Source of the DNA: Ailurus styani
Lineage: Eukaryota > Chordata > Mammalia > Carnivora > Ailuridae
Reading direction: 5' to 3'
Assembly: GCA_002007465.1 (NCBI GenBank)
Contig: LNAC01000037.1
Coordinates: 1,172,335-1,236,334 of the forward strand
DNA: 64,000 nucleotides
Part shown: positions 23,005 to 34,778 of the stretch, one piece after another
How positions within the stretch are numbered: position 1 is the stretch's first letter
Layout of the letters: the number at the start of each line of letters is the position of its first letter
Program-made: the position numbers and the translations under genes
The notes under the pieces: model-generated
What the model was told of the DNA's origin: nothing
Databases searched by the model: none
Seen by the model: only the letters and a program-made list of their open reading frames with translations

Positions 23005-23813
23005 TTTCCTCCTCTGAAAATTCTCTAGAAGTTGAGCTGGCAGATTGTTTTATCTCACTGAACAGTCTTTTAGTTCTGACAATAGGTTAATTTAATTAAA
23101 CTCACTTCAGAAGGCTGTGATGCTTATGTATTTTCAAAGGTAAGCCTATGGTTCAATTGATCATGTAATAAAAACAAAAGAAAAGCAATGGTTAAGATTA
23201 GATAAATTATAAAACTGGTTTCTGAGTTCTGATAGTAGCCAATTGAGAAGATATCTAGATGTCAGGCTAAGAGCATCTTCAAATAGGGTGAAGGCAGGCA
23301 GTGGCAATCCGGAAGACTTTTTCAGTTTGTAGATCAAGTGTCTCTGGTGACCTTTCTGAGCGACCCACAGAACAATAGGCATGAAGATGGTCTATATATG
23401 AACTATTGTGATTTCACTCAAGTTTACATAAAGTTGTTTACATTTAGTTTACAGGGCTTCAAGAAAAGAGTAAGTTGTATTTATGGAATGATTCTAGTCA
23501 AAATTATGGGAAAAAATTGGAGATGTTAACTAGGAGTTATGGCCAGACACTGAAGGAAACCTAGAAAAATTAGGTTCTAGTCTCATTTATAAAAAACTGT
23601 TTTAGAATATAATATCCATAAAAGTGTGTTACTTAAACATAATTTTTTTTCTTTATAGTCACTCTCATTCTACCAAAGATAGCCAAATTAAGACTGATTT
23701 GTTTATAAGATAAACCAGGGGGCAGGGGAGGAACCAATGTTGGCATGATTACATATATAAGTTCAGCAAGAATAGCAAGTGATCATATAGACTCTTTTAA
23801 AACTGCCTTGCTG

Positions 23814-24003
23814 GGCACCTGGGCGGCTCAGTGTGTTAAAGCCTCTGCCTTTGGCTCAGGTCATGATTTCAGGGTCCTGGGATCGAGGCCCGCATCGGGC
23901 TCTCTGCTCAGCAGGAGCCTGCTTCCTCCTCTCTCTCTGCCTGCCTCTCTGCCGACTTGTGATCTCTCTCTGTCAAATAAATAATAAAATCTTTAAAAAA
24001 AAG
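23814..24003 (+). mobile_element. Can-SINE
   Basis: 'gggcacctgggcggctcagt' head, 'caaataaataataaaatctt' tail. Confidence 0.92.
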
Positions 24004-25076
24004 AAAGTCTATTGAATAGAGTAAACAATTTAAAAAAAATAAAACTCATTCTTAAATACACTTATTCTAAACTATATGTAAAATTCTTTTTCAAAGGTTT
24101 TTTTTTTATAACTCTTCTACAACTTTTATCTTTATTTTTTCCCCTCACATTTTAAGTTTTCCCTTTTTAAATAACTAGCCTCACTTTAGGAAAAATTATT
24201 TTTTCCCTCAACAAAAATGTATTGTCATTCCTCATACTTTTTCTTACCAAAAACATACATCATAAAGTTGTTTCCTTTATAATTTTTAGCAGCTTTAGTC
24301 ACACATTAATTACAACTCTTAATCCTTAGAAACTAATTTCTAGTGAAGTAGTAGTAAACAGCTATAAATTGTCTGTTTCTCCAGCATTGGCAAATTCATG
24401 AATATATTTCATAATTTCTAGAAACATATGCTTCTTCATAGTACAGTCTTTTAATAAAGAACAGAACATGTTTACTAGCAGACTGAAATTTTTAGTTTCT
24501 CTAGAGTAATAAGGAAACCAAGGTTTCTTGCTTAACCAAGCAGATAAACCTATGTTCAGTATGTAATGTTTATTATTTTATCTTATTTAGAAATGACCAA
24601 GATATTCAATGAATTCAACCTAACTCATCACTTAGCAAAACTTCAAGGATTCAAGTTGCCAAAAAGATTTGGGGAAACTATTTTAAAATTTTACCTAAAA
24701 ATCTTTTAAAATTTATATCTAAATACTTGTTCTTAACAATTATCCTTAGATTACCCATAAAAACTATGTGAGACATCAAAGTCAGTTATCCTTCCAAGCC
24801 AATTATTTTTTAAAAACAGATACAGTATCAGCCTATTTGACTCTAAGTTCCTGAGGCAGAATAAAAGTTTTAGCTTTTATGTTGTAATTTTAAAGACATG
24901 TCTATTTTAATTAAACTGACAACCTTAAATTAGCTTTAACACCAAATATTCTCCCAAATCATGTGAACTTAAAAATAAGCCCTTGCCTTCAAACTAACTA
25001 AACAGGGCTCTTTTATGAACTAATTTTAGTAATACCATCCAGATGTAGAAAAATCTCACACTTACAACATATCTAT
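24004..25076. other. A/T-rich intergenic, no recognised element
   Basis: Very A/T-rich sequence with no open frame of note; possibly eroded proviral sequence, but I cannot show it. Confidence 0.4.
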
Positions 25077-25469
25077 TGTTAAAAAAGAAAACCACAGACC
25101 TAATATGGCATCACTGAGATTAAGGCTCCAAGTCAGTAAACCAAGACTTAATACCTAAAGTAACTGCAGTTTCAACTCCCCAGGAATGTAACCTTTAACC
25201 AGGCAACATGGAATTTCTTGGTCACCACAAGAAGTTTATTGATAGACCCCTTCCATTTCCCTGAGGAGGGCAAATTGCCTAGAACAATGGATTCTTTGCT
25301 AATAACTGTCTTTTTCCGTTCCATCTCCACCTCTAAAAGCAGTTCCTTTTCTGTAGCACTTTGGAGTTCCTTTCTAATTGTTGGATGGGATGCTGCCCAA
25401 CTCATGAATTGATTAATAAAGCCAATTAGATCTTTAAAATTTACTTTGATAGATTTTTCTTATTTAACA
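25077..25469 (+). mobile_element. Solo LTR, family A (TGTTAAAAAAG...AACA)
   Basis: Starts TGTTAAAAAAGAAAACCACA and ends TTTAACA, with 'aataaagccaattagatctt' near the 3' end. The same family supplies the LTRs at 28658, 40589 and 41128. Confidence 0.75.
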
Positions 25470-25559
25470 ATTTGGAGATACATACAAACATACTTACAGA
25501 TGTAAACAAAGATCTTACGGTTTTTGTTTTGTGGAGAGAACATTATAGACCTGATTTTT

Positions 25560-25760
25560 AAAGATTTTATTTATTTATCTGACAGAGAGAGAGAGAGAGA
25601 GAGAGAGAGATCACAAGTGGGCAGAGAGGCAGGCAGAGGGAGAGGGTGAAGCAGGCTCCCCATCAATCAGGGAGCTGGATGCGGGCCTCGATCCCAGGAC
25701 CCTGAGATCATGACCTGAGTTGAAGGCAGAGGCTTTAAACCACTGAGCCATCCAGGAGCC
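25560..25760 (-). mobile_element. Can-SINE, first of a tandem pair
   Basis: Inverse copy between two copies of TAGACCTGATTTTT. Its target repeat is shared with the next SINE. Confidence 0.93.
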
Positions 25761-25775
25761 CCTAGACCTGATTTT

Positions 25776-25975
25776 TTTTTTTAAAGATTTTATTTATTTA
25801 TTTGACACAGAGAGAGAGATTACAAGTAGGCAGAGAGGCAGGCAGAGAGACAAGGAGAGGAGGAAGCAGGCTCCCTGCTGAGCAGAGAGCCCGATGCGGA
25901 CCTCGATCCCAGGACGCTGAGATCATGACCTGAGCCGAAAGCAGAGGCTTTAACCCACTGAGCCACCCAGGCGCC
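25776..25975 (-). mobile_element. Can-SINE, second of a tandem pair
   Basis: Inverse copy directly after the first, again bounded by TAGACCTGATTTTT (third copy at about 25976). Confidence 0.93.
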
Positions 25976-26338
25976 CTAGACCTGATTTTTATAAACCTTT
26001 TCCCACTCTCTTCTTTTTTCCTTCTGGTGAGAAACTTTTTTTTGAAGTTTATATTTAAAGAATGGCTCTTAGGTCCTAGAAAAGGGGGGTAGAAAATTTA
26101 TACCACAGAGGCACAAAGAAAGTACCCAAGTTTTCCCCAAGGTGGACTTTTTGGGACATATTGTCCACTTAGAGGTGCTAGAGCCTGGGCACAAGAGCCC
26201 TTTTAGCAATTTGTATTTTTATTTTTTAAGTAAGCTCCATACCCAGCATGAAGCTCATCACGGAACTTGAACTTCATGACTCTGAGATCCAGACCTGAGG
26301 GGAGATCAGGAGTCCAAAGGAACTGCCATCCAGTTGCC

Positions 26339-26440
26339 AGACTAAAGACTGTCATCACTCTCACTCCACCAGACTTCACAGACTGAGATTCGGGGAGGCC
26401 TACATGGTAAGAAATCTTACCTCTTGCCATCTGGCATCCC
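26339..26440 (-). repeat. ERV leader-like segment, copy 1
   Basis: About 100 bases ('actgtcatcactctcactcc', 'gattcggggaggcctacatg') repeated nearly identically at 27760-27855. Confidence 0.6.
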
Positions 26441-26710
26441 TCCCAGCATTTATAAGAGTAGTCTGTATACTTTGAACTTGAGATTAAGCTGGAGTACTGT
26501 CTAAAAAAATCTTGTAGGGAAAGGGAAGTTAAAACCAATAGGTGGGGGTCAGATTTGAAGAAGGGAAATTTATAATGGATGTAGACATTAATTTTTGTCT
26601 TAAGTCTAAGTTCTGTTCTTTTATCTTGTCAAGGGAGTCCTTAAGGATAGCCTTATACTAATAAGACAATCGAGAGTGCACCATGAAGAATTTTTTTTAA
26701 TTTAGCCAAT

Positions 26711-26903
26711 TTTTAACTTTTTTAAAGATTTTATTTATTTGTCAGAGAGAGAGAGAGAGCACAAGCAGGGGGAGCGGCAGGCAGAGAGAGAAGCAGGCTC
26801 CCTGCTGAACAAGGAGCCTGATGTAGGACTCAATCCCAAGACCCCAGCATCATGACCTGAGCCAAAGGCAGACATTTAACTAACTGAGCCACCCAGGCGT
26901 TCC
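26711..26903 (-). mobile_element. Can-SINE
   Basis: Inverse copy flanked by TTAATTTAGCCA repeats. Confidence 0.9.
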
Positions 26904-27742
26904 TTAATTTAGCCACTTTCAAGGATCCATCCTCTGCCCATTGGTGAGTAGGATCTTGTTATTAATGTCAAGTAATAGTCACTCAAACCAATAAGCCTTT
27001 TTATGGTTTGACCAAAGATACAGAGATATCCCTAGGGAGGGCATAGTTGATGAAGCCTCCATGATCTAAAAGTCTATTCCCTAGAATAGTCTAAGAAAGC
27101 AAAGACCTTCAGGGACAGGTGGGAAGAATGATGTGACGTTATCCTGTGTCTCCAGTCTCCCACAAAGGTGCGAAGCTTCCAGTTAAAGACCCGCCGTCTG
27201 TGACAGCAGGCAGGTGCTACTGGAATAGGATTTTTCTAGCACTAACAAGCAATGAAGGTTGAGACGATGAAGACCCTTACAGTCTCAGATCTCTTATGAC
27301 AAACTCCCCTGAGAGCTGGCACAACTGGGCAAAGAGAATGCTGCTTGTAAATGGGTGTCTCCTGTCCCCCGTCTATTCCACTGGCCACCAAAGAGCACCC
27401 CAGGAAATGCACCCTCCAGATGGCAGAGACCAGAGAGAATGTTCTCACTGGTCACAAAGCCAAGCTCTTAGGACACAGAACAAGATAAAAGGAAAAATCT
27501 CATCTAGTTTTTCACCGGGGACCCAGAGCAAAGGATGTCCACACAGACCCTGTCTGATGAGAACCATGAACTCTATGCTTTATGGTAACCCCCTTTACTA
27601 CAAACAACACAAAAGACACAGACAAAGGAAAACAAAGACCATCTCTGGAAGGAAACAGATCACTCAGCAAACAGTGCTCTACCAAATTTTTTACCGAGAG
27701 TAGCTAAGCCAAAGGAACTAGTTCCACAGATATTTCCTCTTG
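26904..27742. other. Intergenic, possible eroded ERV internal sequence
   Basis: It contains chance-like ORFs on both strands (for example 27296-27703, 135 codons). It lies between two copies of an ERV leader-like segment, so it may be proviral, but no gag or pol motif was recognised. Confidence 0.35.
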
Positions 27743-27899
27743 TTAATTTAATTTGAAAGAAAGACTAAAGACTGTCATCACTTTCACTCCACCAGACTTC
27801 ACAGACAGAGATTCGGGGAGGCCTACACGGTAAGAAATCTTACCTCCTGCCAGCCGTGTGTCAGTTCTCCCAAGATCTTGAGGCTGCAGAAACTTCGGA
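27743..27899 (-). mobile_element. ERV leader-like segment, copy 2
   Basis: The second copy of the 26339-26440 segment, placed immediately downstream (minus strand) of the family C LTR. That is the expected position of a retroviral leader. Confidence 0.55.
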
Positions 27900-28395
27900 G
27901 CCAAATATCCAGTGGAAGCTGATCCCGCTGGCCAAGCCAACCAGAGGGGAGGAACCACCTCCCGTGCTCTCAAGGATTTCCAGCTGGCCTAAGAATTTAA
28001 TGGATATGAGACAGATTAACAGCAGGGGAAAAAAAAAAAGCTTTAGTACGTGCACACAGAGGCCCGGTAATGACACTGAGACCTAAAGAAATGACCAAGA
28101 CAGGCAGTTGTTACACTTTTTAGACAAAAAGGCAATAAATCTGTGAGGAATTGACAGGACAAAGAAAACCGAACTTGGGAAGCTTCAGTTACTAAGGAAT
28201 TCTAAACAGAATTTGGGCTGCGGTAGTAAATTTAAAATGGTAACAAAGGTTGTTTATATAGCCTTTCTGACTAAATTTCCTATGTCTGCTGATAAGAATC
28301 TCTTTACCTCCTCGTACAGATAGGCCACCTTTTACACAAGAGATTTATTTCTTGTTTTCTGAAGATAAGAAGTCAGTGTTCCTTTTTTTAGGATT
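27900..28395 (-). mobile_element. Carnivore ERV LTR (family C), second copy
   Basis: Matches 22235-22700 over hundreds of bases ('gtgaggaattgacaggacaa', 'ctaaacagaatttgggctgc'). Confidence 0.65.
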
Positions 28396-28483
28396 TCTGT
28401 TTTTAAAGATTTAATTTATTTGAGATAGAGGGAGAGGGAGAGGGAGAGAGCACAAGCAGGGGGAGCAGCAGGCAGAGGGAGCA
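28396..28483 (-). mobile_element. Truncated Can-SINE
   Basis: Tail and CT/GA-rich part only ('ttaaagatttaatttatttg' to 'gcaggcagagggagcag'). Confidence 0.75.
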
Positions 28484-28657
28484 GCTCTCCAGACCGCTTT
28501 ATTATATAGGCGTGAGTCCTTTAAGGGGGGCGAACCCGGGGAGAGGTGGGGAGAGTGGCACGCCTGGGGAGGGCACCGGGCCCTGGGCTCCTTCTCTTGC
28601 CTTATGCATCCCTTCAGTCTGGCTGTTCCTGGGTTCTATCCTTTTCAATTAAACTGA
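28484..28657 (+). mobile_element. Old LTR, left half, host of provirus A
   Basis: 'gagtggcacgcctggggagg', 'ctggctgttcctgggttcta' and 'tatccttttcaattaaac' follow an old LTR consensus that continues at 40995 with 'gggtaatgcagtcagcaaaa' and 'tgagttctgtgaacccctat'. Confidence 0.6.
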
Positions 28658-28850
28658 TGTTAAAAAGAAAACCACAGGCCCATAATGGCATCACTTAGGG
28701 CCCCTGTCATTGCAACACCAGGAGCTGTAACCTTTCACCAAACAACGCAGAATTTCCTGGTTAATTCTAGAAAATTTCCTGGAAGGCTCCTCTCACTACC
28801 CTTAGGAAGGCAACCTTGCCTAAACAATGCATCTCTTGCTAAAATGTTCT

Positions 28851-29026
28851 TTTTTTTTTTTTTAAGATTTTATTTATTTGAGAAAGAGAGAGAGCACAGA
28901 GAAAGAGACAAGGAGAGGCAGACTCCCTGGTGAGCAGAGAGCCTGACGTGGGGCTCAATCCCGGGACCCTGGGATCATGACCTGAGCCAAAGGCAGACCC
29001 TTAACTGACTGAGCCACCCAGGCGCC
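28851..29026 (-). mobile_element. Can-SINE in provirus A 5' LTR
   Basis: Inverse copy from poly-T to 'gagccacccaggcgcc'. Confidence 0.9.
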
Positions 29027-29161
29027 ATCTTTTTTCTTTTTTAATGGCTTTTCTGTCTTTAAAAACTGTCACCAGCTATATACCGTAAGACCTGACCTTT
29101 ACTGCTCACTTGCTTATACTCACAAACTTTTGGCTCATAGTTTTCCTTAAGTTCTTCTTCT

Positions 29162-29339
29162 TTTTTTTTTTTTAGGTTTTATTTATTTATTTGACAGAGA
29201 GCACAAGTAGGGGAAGCAGCAGGCAGAGAGGGAAGCAAGCTCTCCTTCTAGCAGAGACCCTGATGGAGGGCTCGATCCCACAGTCCTGGGATCAGGACCT
29301 GAGTGGAAGGCAGCCTCAGCTGAGCCACCTAGGTCCCCT
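29162..29339 (-). mobile_element. Can-SINE
   Basis: Inverse diverged copy ending 'gagccacctaggtcccc'. Confidence 0.85.
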
Positions 29340-29642
29340 GTTCAGCTCTTCTTTCCAGCTTATCTCTTAACTCAGGTAAATAGAAACCAAAACCACCCCT
29401 CAGGCCATAGTGACTGCCCTGACAAGACTTCCAGCCAGCCCCAACCAACAAGACCAGTCTGAGCTTAACTCCTGACTCACAGCTGCAGACAGACCAACAA
29501 CTAACTACCTTTTACTTCATTCTGTTACTAAAATCTCTGCCCGAGGAGCTGGAGCCTCATCTACATACATGTATTGTGTATGTAGCTATGTTTCCTTAAG
29601 GCACACATGCGACCTCGGGCCCACTTTTACATAAGATGACCA

Positions 29643-29822
29643 GGGTGCCTGGGTGGCTCAGTCGGTTGAGCTGCTGCCTTCGGCTCAGGTCATGATCCTG
29701 GAATCGAGTTCCACATTGGGCTCTGCGCTCGGCAGAAAGTTTGCTTCTCCCTCTCCCTGCCACTCTGCCTAATTGTGCTCTCTATCTGTCTGTCAAATAA
29801 ATAAATAAAATCTTAAAAAAAA
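29643..29822 (+). mobile_element. Can-SINE
   Basis: 'gggtgcctgggtggctcagt' head, 'caaataaataaataaaatct' tail. Confidence 0.9.
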
Positions 29823-29950
29823 ATGAGCCCTCCTAATCTAAATATTCATCTTAACCCTAAATAAAGAGAATCCGTTCACCTTTGCTCGGAGAGGGCTTTG
29901 AAAACCATCCCCCATGAGCTCCTTGCTTGCTGCAAATAAACATTTCTTTC

Positions 29951-30142
29951 TTTTTTTAAGATTTTATTTATTTGACAGAGAGAGAGATACCTAGAGACAG
30001 ACCACAAGCTGGGGGAGTGGGAGAGGGAGAAGTAGGCTTCCCTCCTGAGCAGGGATCCGGATGCCGGGCTTGATCCCTGGACCCTGGGATTATGACCTGA
30101 GCTGAAGGCACTCACCTAACGACTGAGCCATCCAGGTGCCCC
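29951..30142 (-). mobile_element. Can-SINE
   Basis: Inverse copy flanked by AAA(T/C)..TTTCTTT-type repeats of the host sequence. Confidence 0.9.
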
Positions 30143-30358
30143 CAAATGAACCTTTCTTTGTTCAATGACTTAACCTCATGTAGTTTCTGACTCACCCAGG
30201 AGCAAACCCGAGTTGGTTCAGTTTCAAAATCTGTCTCTTGTTTAGTTCAGGGGAGCTCCCCCATTTGCTAGATGGACGCGGCCTGATTCATAAGTCATTT
30301 AGTAAAGCCAATCAGATCTTCAAATTTACTTGGTTGTCTTATTTTTTTTTTTTAAACA

Positions 30359-31167
30359 GATTTGGTGGCAGCATCAGGATCTGAAGCAAAATTCTGACTG
30401 GGTTTGAGAACAACGGGAAACACAGGAGAGTGAACACTTTTGAGTTCGCTGTCTTTCTCCATGTTTCTGAGCGCCATTGGCAAATCCCTCTCTGTTAAGC
30501 TCCTCTCTTTTTGCATCCCAGCTCCTGACAAGAGATTCTAATTGGAGGGTCAGTCCTTAGCCCTTGGCTTGGTCCACAATTCCAGGCTATAATTCCTTCT
30601 TGATTTCCCGCCTTCGGTCCCCATTTACTGTGGGTTGGTGGTTTAGTCCTTTCCCCAGTTCCCGTCTGTAGTCTCCATAATGGATTCCACCAGTTTAGTC
30701 CACGCTGGGAATTGCAGGTGGTGGACACAGCCTTCTCATGGCCAGTCCCCAATGACACCTTTGGTTATTGCTGTTGTATTGAAGAGCCCTTGTTTGTCTT
30801 GTTCTGTGTAAACAAAGGCTTAGCTGATGAGATCCTTAAAATCAGAAGAGTCAGATGTGCCACCTTTTGGCACACTTATTTTATGTCTAAAAACAAACTA
30901 TGGTGCCAGGAGCTGTGATTGTCTACAGGAATGGTAAAATTTTACTAAAAACAACACAGAATTATCAGGGCCCTGATGGAGAAAATTTCAGTTAAATAGG
31001 GTCATCTAAGGAATGGACTTGAAAGCAAGGGTTCCCAAGATAAACAGAATGGGATACCTGTTTTAATCGGCAAGAAGAAGCCTCCAAAAAGTTTCAAAAT
31101 TCCAACAGTTCCATTGAAAGATCCACTGCAAAAGGCTAATGAAAAATTTTAATATATAAGAAGTACC
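30359..31167 (+). mobile_element. Provirus A leader and 5' internal remnant
   Basis: Directly after the LTR comes TTTGGTGGCAGCATCAGGAT. The TGG start and spacing suggest a degenerate primer-binding site, perhaps tRNA-His type. The rest is untranslatable leader or gag-like debris. Confidence 0.45.
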
Positions 31168-31833
31168 TGTAGGGGCTAAGGGCAGGCTGGCCCAAAAAGG
31201 CCACTTTAGCAGGAATATTATTTTGAGTTAAAAGCCACCAAAACCCAGCAGATTCTGGAAAAACCCTTTATCTCCCCTGCCCTCAGCTGCCTCCCTGTAC
31301 TAGGAAAACAGGTATTTTTTTTAATCTTTTTTTTTAAAGATTTTATTTATTTATTTGACACACAGAGAGAGATCAGATCACAAGTAGGTAGAGAGGCAGG
31401 CAGAGAGAGAGGAGGAAGCAGGCTCCCTGCTGAGCAGGGAGCCCAATGCAGGGCTCAATCCCAGGACCTTGAGATCATGACCTGAGCCGAAGGCAGAGGC
31501 TTTAATCCACTGAGCCACCCAGGCGCCCGGAAAACAGGTATTAACAAAGATTTCTCTTTACCTAATAAATTCGTCTGCATAAAAGGGCAAGTTTTGTTTT
31601 CCAAACATCTCAACTTCCTGCTGATGATCTTTCTCACCTTTCTATCCAGGCCCCTACCCCTCTTCTTAACTCATATAAGCTTCATATAAGTCTTTGGAAT
31701 TTCATGCCTGTGTGGTTCCCTGTATGTACGAAATTAAATTTGATTTTTGCCTCTTCGTTTGTCTCAAGTCAATTTGATTCTTAATCCATCTGGAAGGGCC
31801 TTGAATAGCAGAAGAAATTCTTTTTTCTCAACA
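31168..31833 (+). mobile_element. Provirus B 5' LTR
   Basis: TGTAGGGGCTAAGGGC to CTCAACA, split by a SINE at 31317-31528. Confidence 0.75.
31317..31528 (-). mobile_element. Can-SINE in provirus B 5' LTR
   Basis: Perfect duplications GGAAAACAGGTATT on both sides (31303-31316 and 31529 onward). Confidence 0.95.
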
Positions 31834-32400
31834 CAACTTTGTAAATGTTAGATTTTAATACTGCTTCTTATAAACTGGACTAGATCCTGATTTCTTCTAG
31901 TTCCTCCTACTAGTCTCCAAACTAACATTTTTAAATTTTTCTCTCATCTTTCTGACTTGGAATCATTAAAAACTGAAAGTTCCCTTTTTTCTGAAGCTCT
32001 ACAAATGAAATATAAACAATTTGATATAAATTTCAGAGAAATCACCACAATAGCTCATTTATAAATAAACGTCATGCCTCTTGCTCTGTGGGTCATTCAA
32101 AAGCATAGCCTGACATCTTCTTGACTGGCTACTCTTAAAACTCAGAAATTGGTTTATAATTGGATCTAACCATTAACCATTGTTTTTCTTTTGTTTCCAT
32201 AAAAATGCTTCTTATTTAATACCTAATTGCTTGAACCAGAGGCCTAACTTTGAGAACACACTTGCATCACTCCCTCTTGAAATGAGTTTAACTAAACTGT
32301 GGACTTCTTGCCAGGACAGAGACTGATTCAACAAGATGAAACAATCTACCAACTCAACTTTCAACGTGTGAAACTTCAGGGAAGCTTCAGAGGAAGGAAC

Positions 32401-33180
32401 TGTAGGGGCAGAAGGCCAGCGGCCCCAAGATGGGCCACTTTTGCATGAAGGTTAGTTTGAGTTAAAAAAGTCATCAAAAAGGGGCGCCTGGGTGGCTCAA
32501 TCATTAAGCATCTGCCTTCGGCTCAGGTCATAGCCTTGGGGTCCTGGGATCAATCCCCGCGTTGGGCTCCCTGCTACAGGAGCCTGCTTCTCCCTCTCCC
32601 ACTCCCCCTGCTTGTGTTCCCTCTCAAGCTGTCTCTCTCTCTATCAAATAAACAAATAAAATCTTACCCAAAAAAAGAGGAAGAAGTCATCAAGAGCCAG
32701 CAGATTCAGAAACAGCTCTTTACCTCCCCCACAACTGCCTACCGAGAATTTAGATAAAGGATCTGCTCCAGCAACAGAGCTATCACCGTAGCTAAGTCTA
32801 TGTTGTAACGTGAACTAGGTGTGGCAGACAGGAAGGAACCTTGCAGGACCTGTTGGGTCAAAGTTCCCCAGGTCTCCTTTTTTCCCTGAGTGGTCCAGCA
32901 AGCATGTTTACCAGGCATTTACTCTTTTTCATCTTCCTGTGAATTACATTCCTTTGTTTTGAAGTCCCAAACCCCCACCCCCTTCTCTTTCCTGCAGAAT
33001 GACATTCATACCTCATTTTGCCTGACTCTCTTTGGAATTTCCACGTGCGCGTGGATTCTCCATAATCCGAAATGAAATATGATGTTCTCCTGTTAATTTC
33101 TCATATCAATTTGATTGATCAAATTGATCAATTTGATTAGATGGGCCTTGAAAAGGACAGGAAAGTCTTGCTCCTTGACA
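32401..33180 (+). mobile_element. Provirus B 3' LTR
   Basis: TGTAGGGGCAGAAGGCC to CTTGACA. It shares the 'tttcatcttcctgtgaatta' and 'tttggaatttcca' segments with the inverted LTR at 44746-45318. Confidence 0.75.
32481..32691 (+). mobile_element. Can-SINE in provirus B 3' LTR
   Basis: 'ggggcgcctgggtggctcaa' head; AAGTCATCAA on both sides. Confidence 0.92.
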
Positions 33181-33845
33181 TACCAACAAAAAAGACTATT
33201 AAAATGGTGTAACTCCTACGGTTCACCTCTAGCCTCCATTGAGTTTTCGTTCTACTAATCGTCTGTTGGAACTGTTTTTTACTCTGGAAAGATACATAAT
33301 TATAAGCAAAAGTCTGCCAAGTTAATGGTTTTACAGATACTCCCATAGAGGTCCCCCTCCCAGAGTGAAAGAAACTGAGGACTTTTCTGGAAAACTGCTA
33401 CATTATTCCCTTAAACAGCTAAGGGGGAAAAAAACCAAAAAACTCTGGTGGATAACAGAGCCTACAGACAGGATCCTGGATAAACTATCAAAACCCAGTG
33501 AAGGATGAAAACTCTTACCAGAATCGGTTCTTCTGAATCTCTGTCTGTAGTGTCCAGTCTGGAGAAGAAAATACAATCTTACAGTTGTCCCTTCACTTCC
33601 AGATTCAAGCCCGCTGTGGATTGTTCTTGTCTCTCCCAGAGACAGCAACTGCCTTCTTGCTTGTCCCATTTTGCGTAACTAGGCTTGGCTTTCTGCCTGC
33701 CTAGTACTGGCAAGTTGTTTCTTTTGGCTGCCTTTGGGAGTCTGGATTTGTGGAACACAGTATTCTTTGCATCCTCTTTGGGGATCTGTCAGACACTCAC
33801 AGAGTGTTACTTCAATCCTCCCAGAAATATTTAAAAGTAAAACTA
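33181..33845. other. Intergenic/proviral debris, no recognised gene
   Basis: Sequence between provirus B and an L1 3' end, inside the span of provirus A. Only short chance ORFs. Confidence 0.4.
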
Positions 33846-33849
33846 TGTA

Positions 33850-34285
33850 CTCATGAAGCATTATTTACAACAGCCAAATTATGGAAGCAACCCACCTCTG
33901 TTGACCAATGAATTGTTAAAGAAGTGGTGTGTATACATACACACACAATAAATGTTATTCATCCATAAAAAAGAATGAAATCTTGCCACTTGTAAGAGGG
34001 TATAATGCTAAGTGAGTCAGTCAGAGAAAAACAAATACTATGTGATTTCATTCATGTGGAATTTAAGAAACGAAACAAACGAACAAAGAAAAAAAGACAA
34101 ACACACAAAAACCCACTCTTAAATATGAAAACAAACTGATGGTGGGGGGATGGGTAAAGTAGGTGAAAGGGATTAAGAGTACACTTATGATGAGCACCGA
34201 GCAATGTATAGAATTATTGAATCATTATACTGCACACCTGAAACTAACAACACAGTATGCTAATCATACTGGAATTAAAAAACAA
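33850..34285 (+). mobile_element. LINE-1 3' end (ORF2 tail and 3' UTR)
   Basis: 'ttatttacaacagccaaatt', 'cataaaaaagaatgaaatct' and 'tatactgcacacctgaaact' are typical L1 3' sequence, ending A-rich. Confidence 0.8.
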
Positions 34286-34657
34286 CAAAACTATTTACCC
34301 AGAGGGAAAGCAGCAAACTGAAGATAATGTAGTAGGATAGGTGAATGAACATAAGATGTCATTTAAATTATAATCCAATTCTTTGAGGAAGTGAAAATAC
34401 CATCCTTATTTTACAAAACAAAAATCAGGATACAGGCAATTCAAAATTCACCTATTCTTTTACCAATCCCTAAAGTTCCCTTGTTTGTATGAGACACGCT
34501 GTAAATTATTGGCCTTGGAAAACCAAAGTCCTTCTTGGAAGAACTTATTTTTCTCTTTGCCTTAAAGTTACACATCATATTGTGCCTTTCCAATGTAAAC
34601 ACGGCCCACAATTACCGGACACTGAAGGGGAAAAAGAAATAGAGAGAGGTCTCTTTT

Positions 34658-34756
34658 TCTTTTTTTTAAGATTTTATTTATTTATTTGACACAGAGAGAG
34701 AGAGATCAGATCACAAGTAGGCAGAGAGGCAGGCAGAGAGAGAGGATAAAGAGAGA
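34658..34756 (-). mobile_element. Truncated Can-SINE
   Basis: Tail plus GA-rich portion only ('aagattttatttatttattt' to 'ggcaggcagagagaga'). Confidence 0.85.
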
Positions 34757-34778
34757 TCTTTTTAAAAATAAACTGCTA

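Larger units (their letters stand above)
29057..30234 (+). mobile_element. LTR-like insertion inside the 5' LTR
   Basis: Sequence absent from the other family A LTRs, with two 'aataaa'-type stretches and a CT-rich end. It may be another ERV LTR; its edges and family are uncertain. It holds three SINEs. Confidence 0.4.
28658..30358 (+). mobile_element. Provirus A 5' LTR, expanded by insertions
   Basis: Starts TGTTAAAAAGAAAACCACAG and ends TTTAAACA. The LTR parts are 28658-29056 (less one SINE) and about 30235-30358; an LTR-like block and three SINEs lie between. Confidence 0.65.
31168..33180 (+). mobile_element. Nested provirus B with TACC target duplications
   Basis: Two family B LTRs (31168-31833 and 32401-33180, each starting TGTAGGGGC and ending in CA) flank about 570 bases of internal sequence. 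A purine-rich 'cagaggaaggaac' precedes the second LTR. The 4 bases before (31164-31167) and after (33181-33184) are both TACC. Nearly all coding sequence is deleted. Confidence 0.75.
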
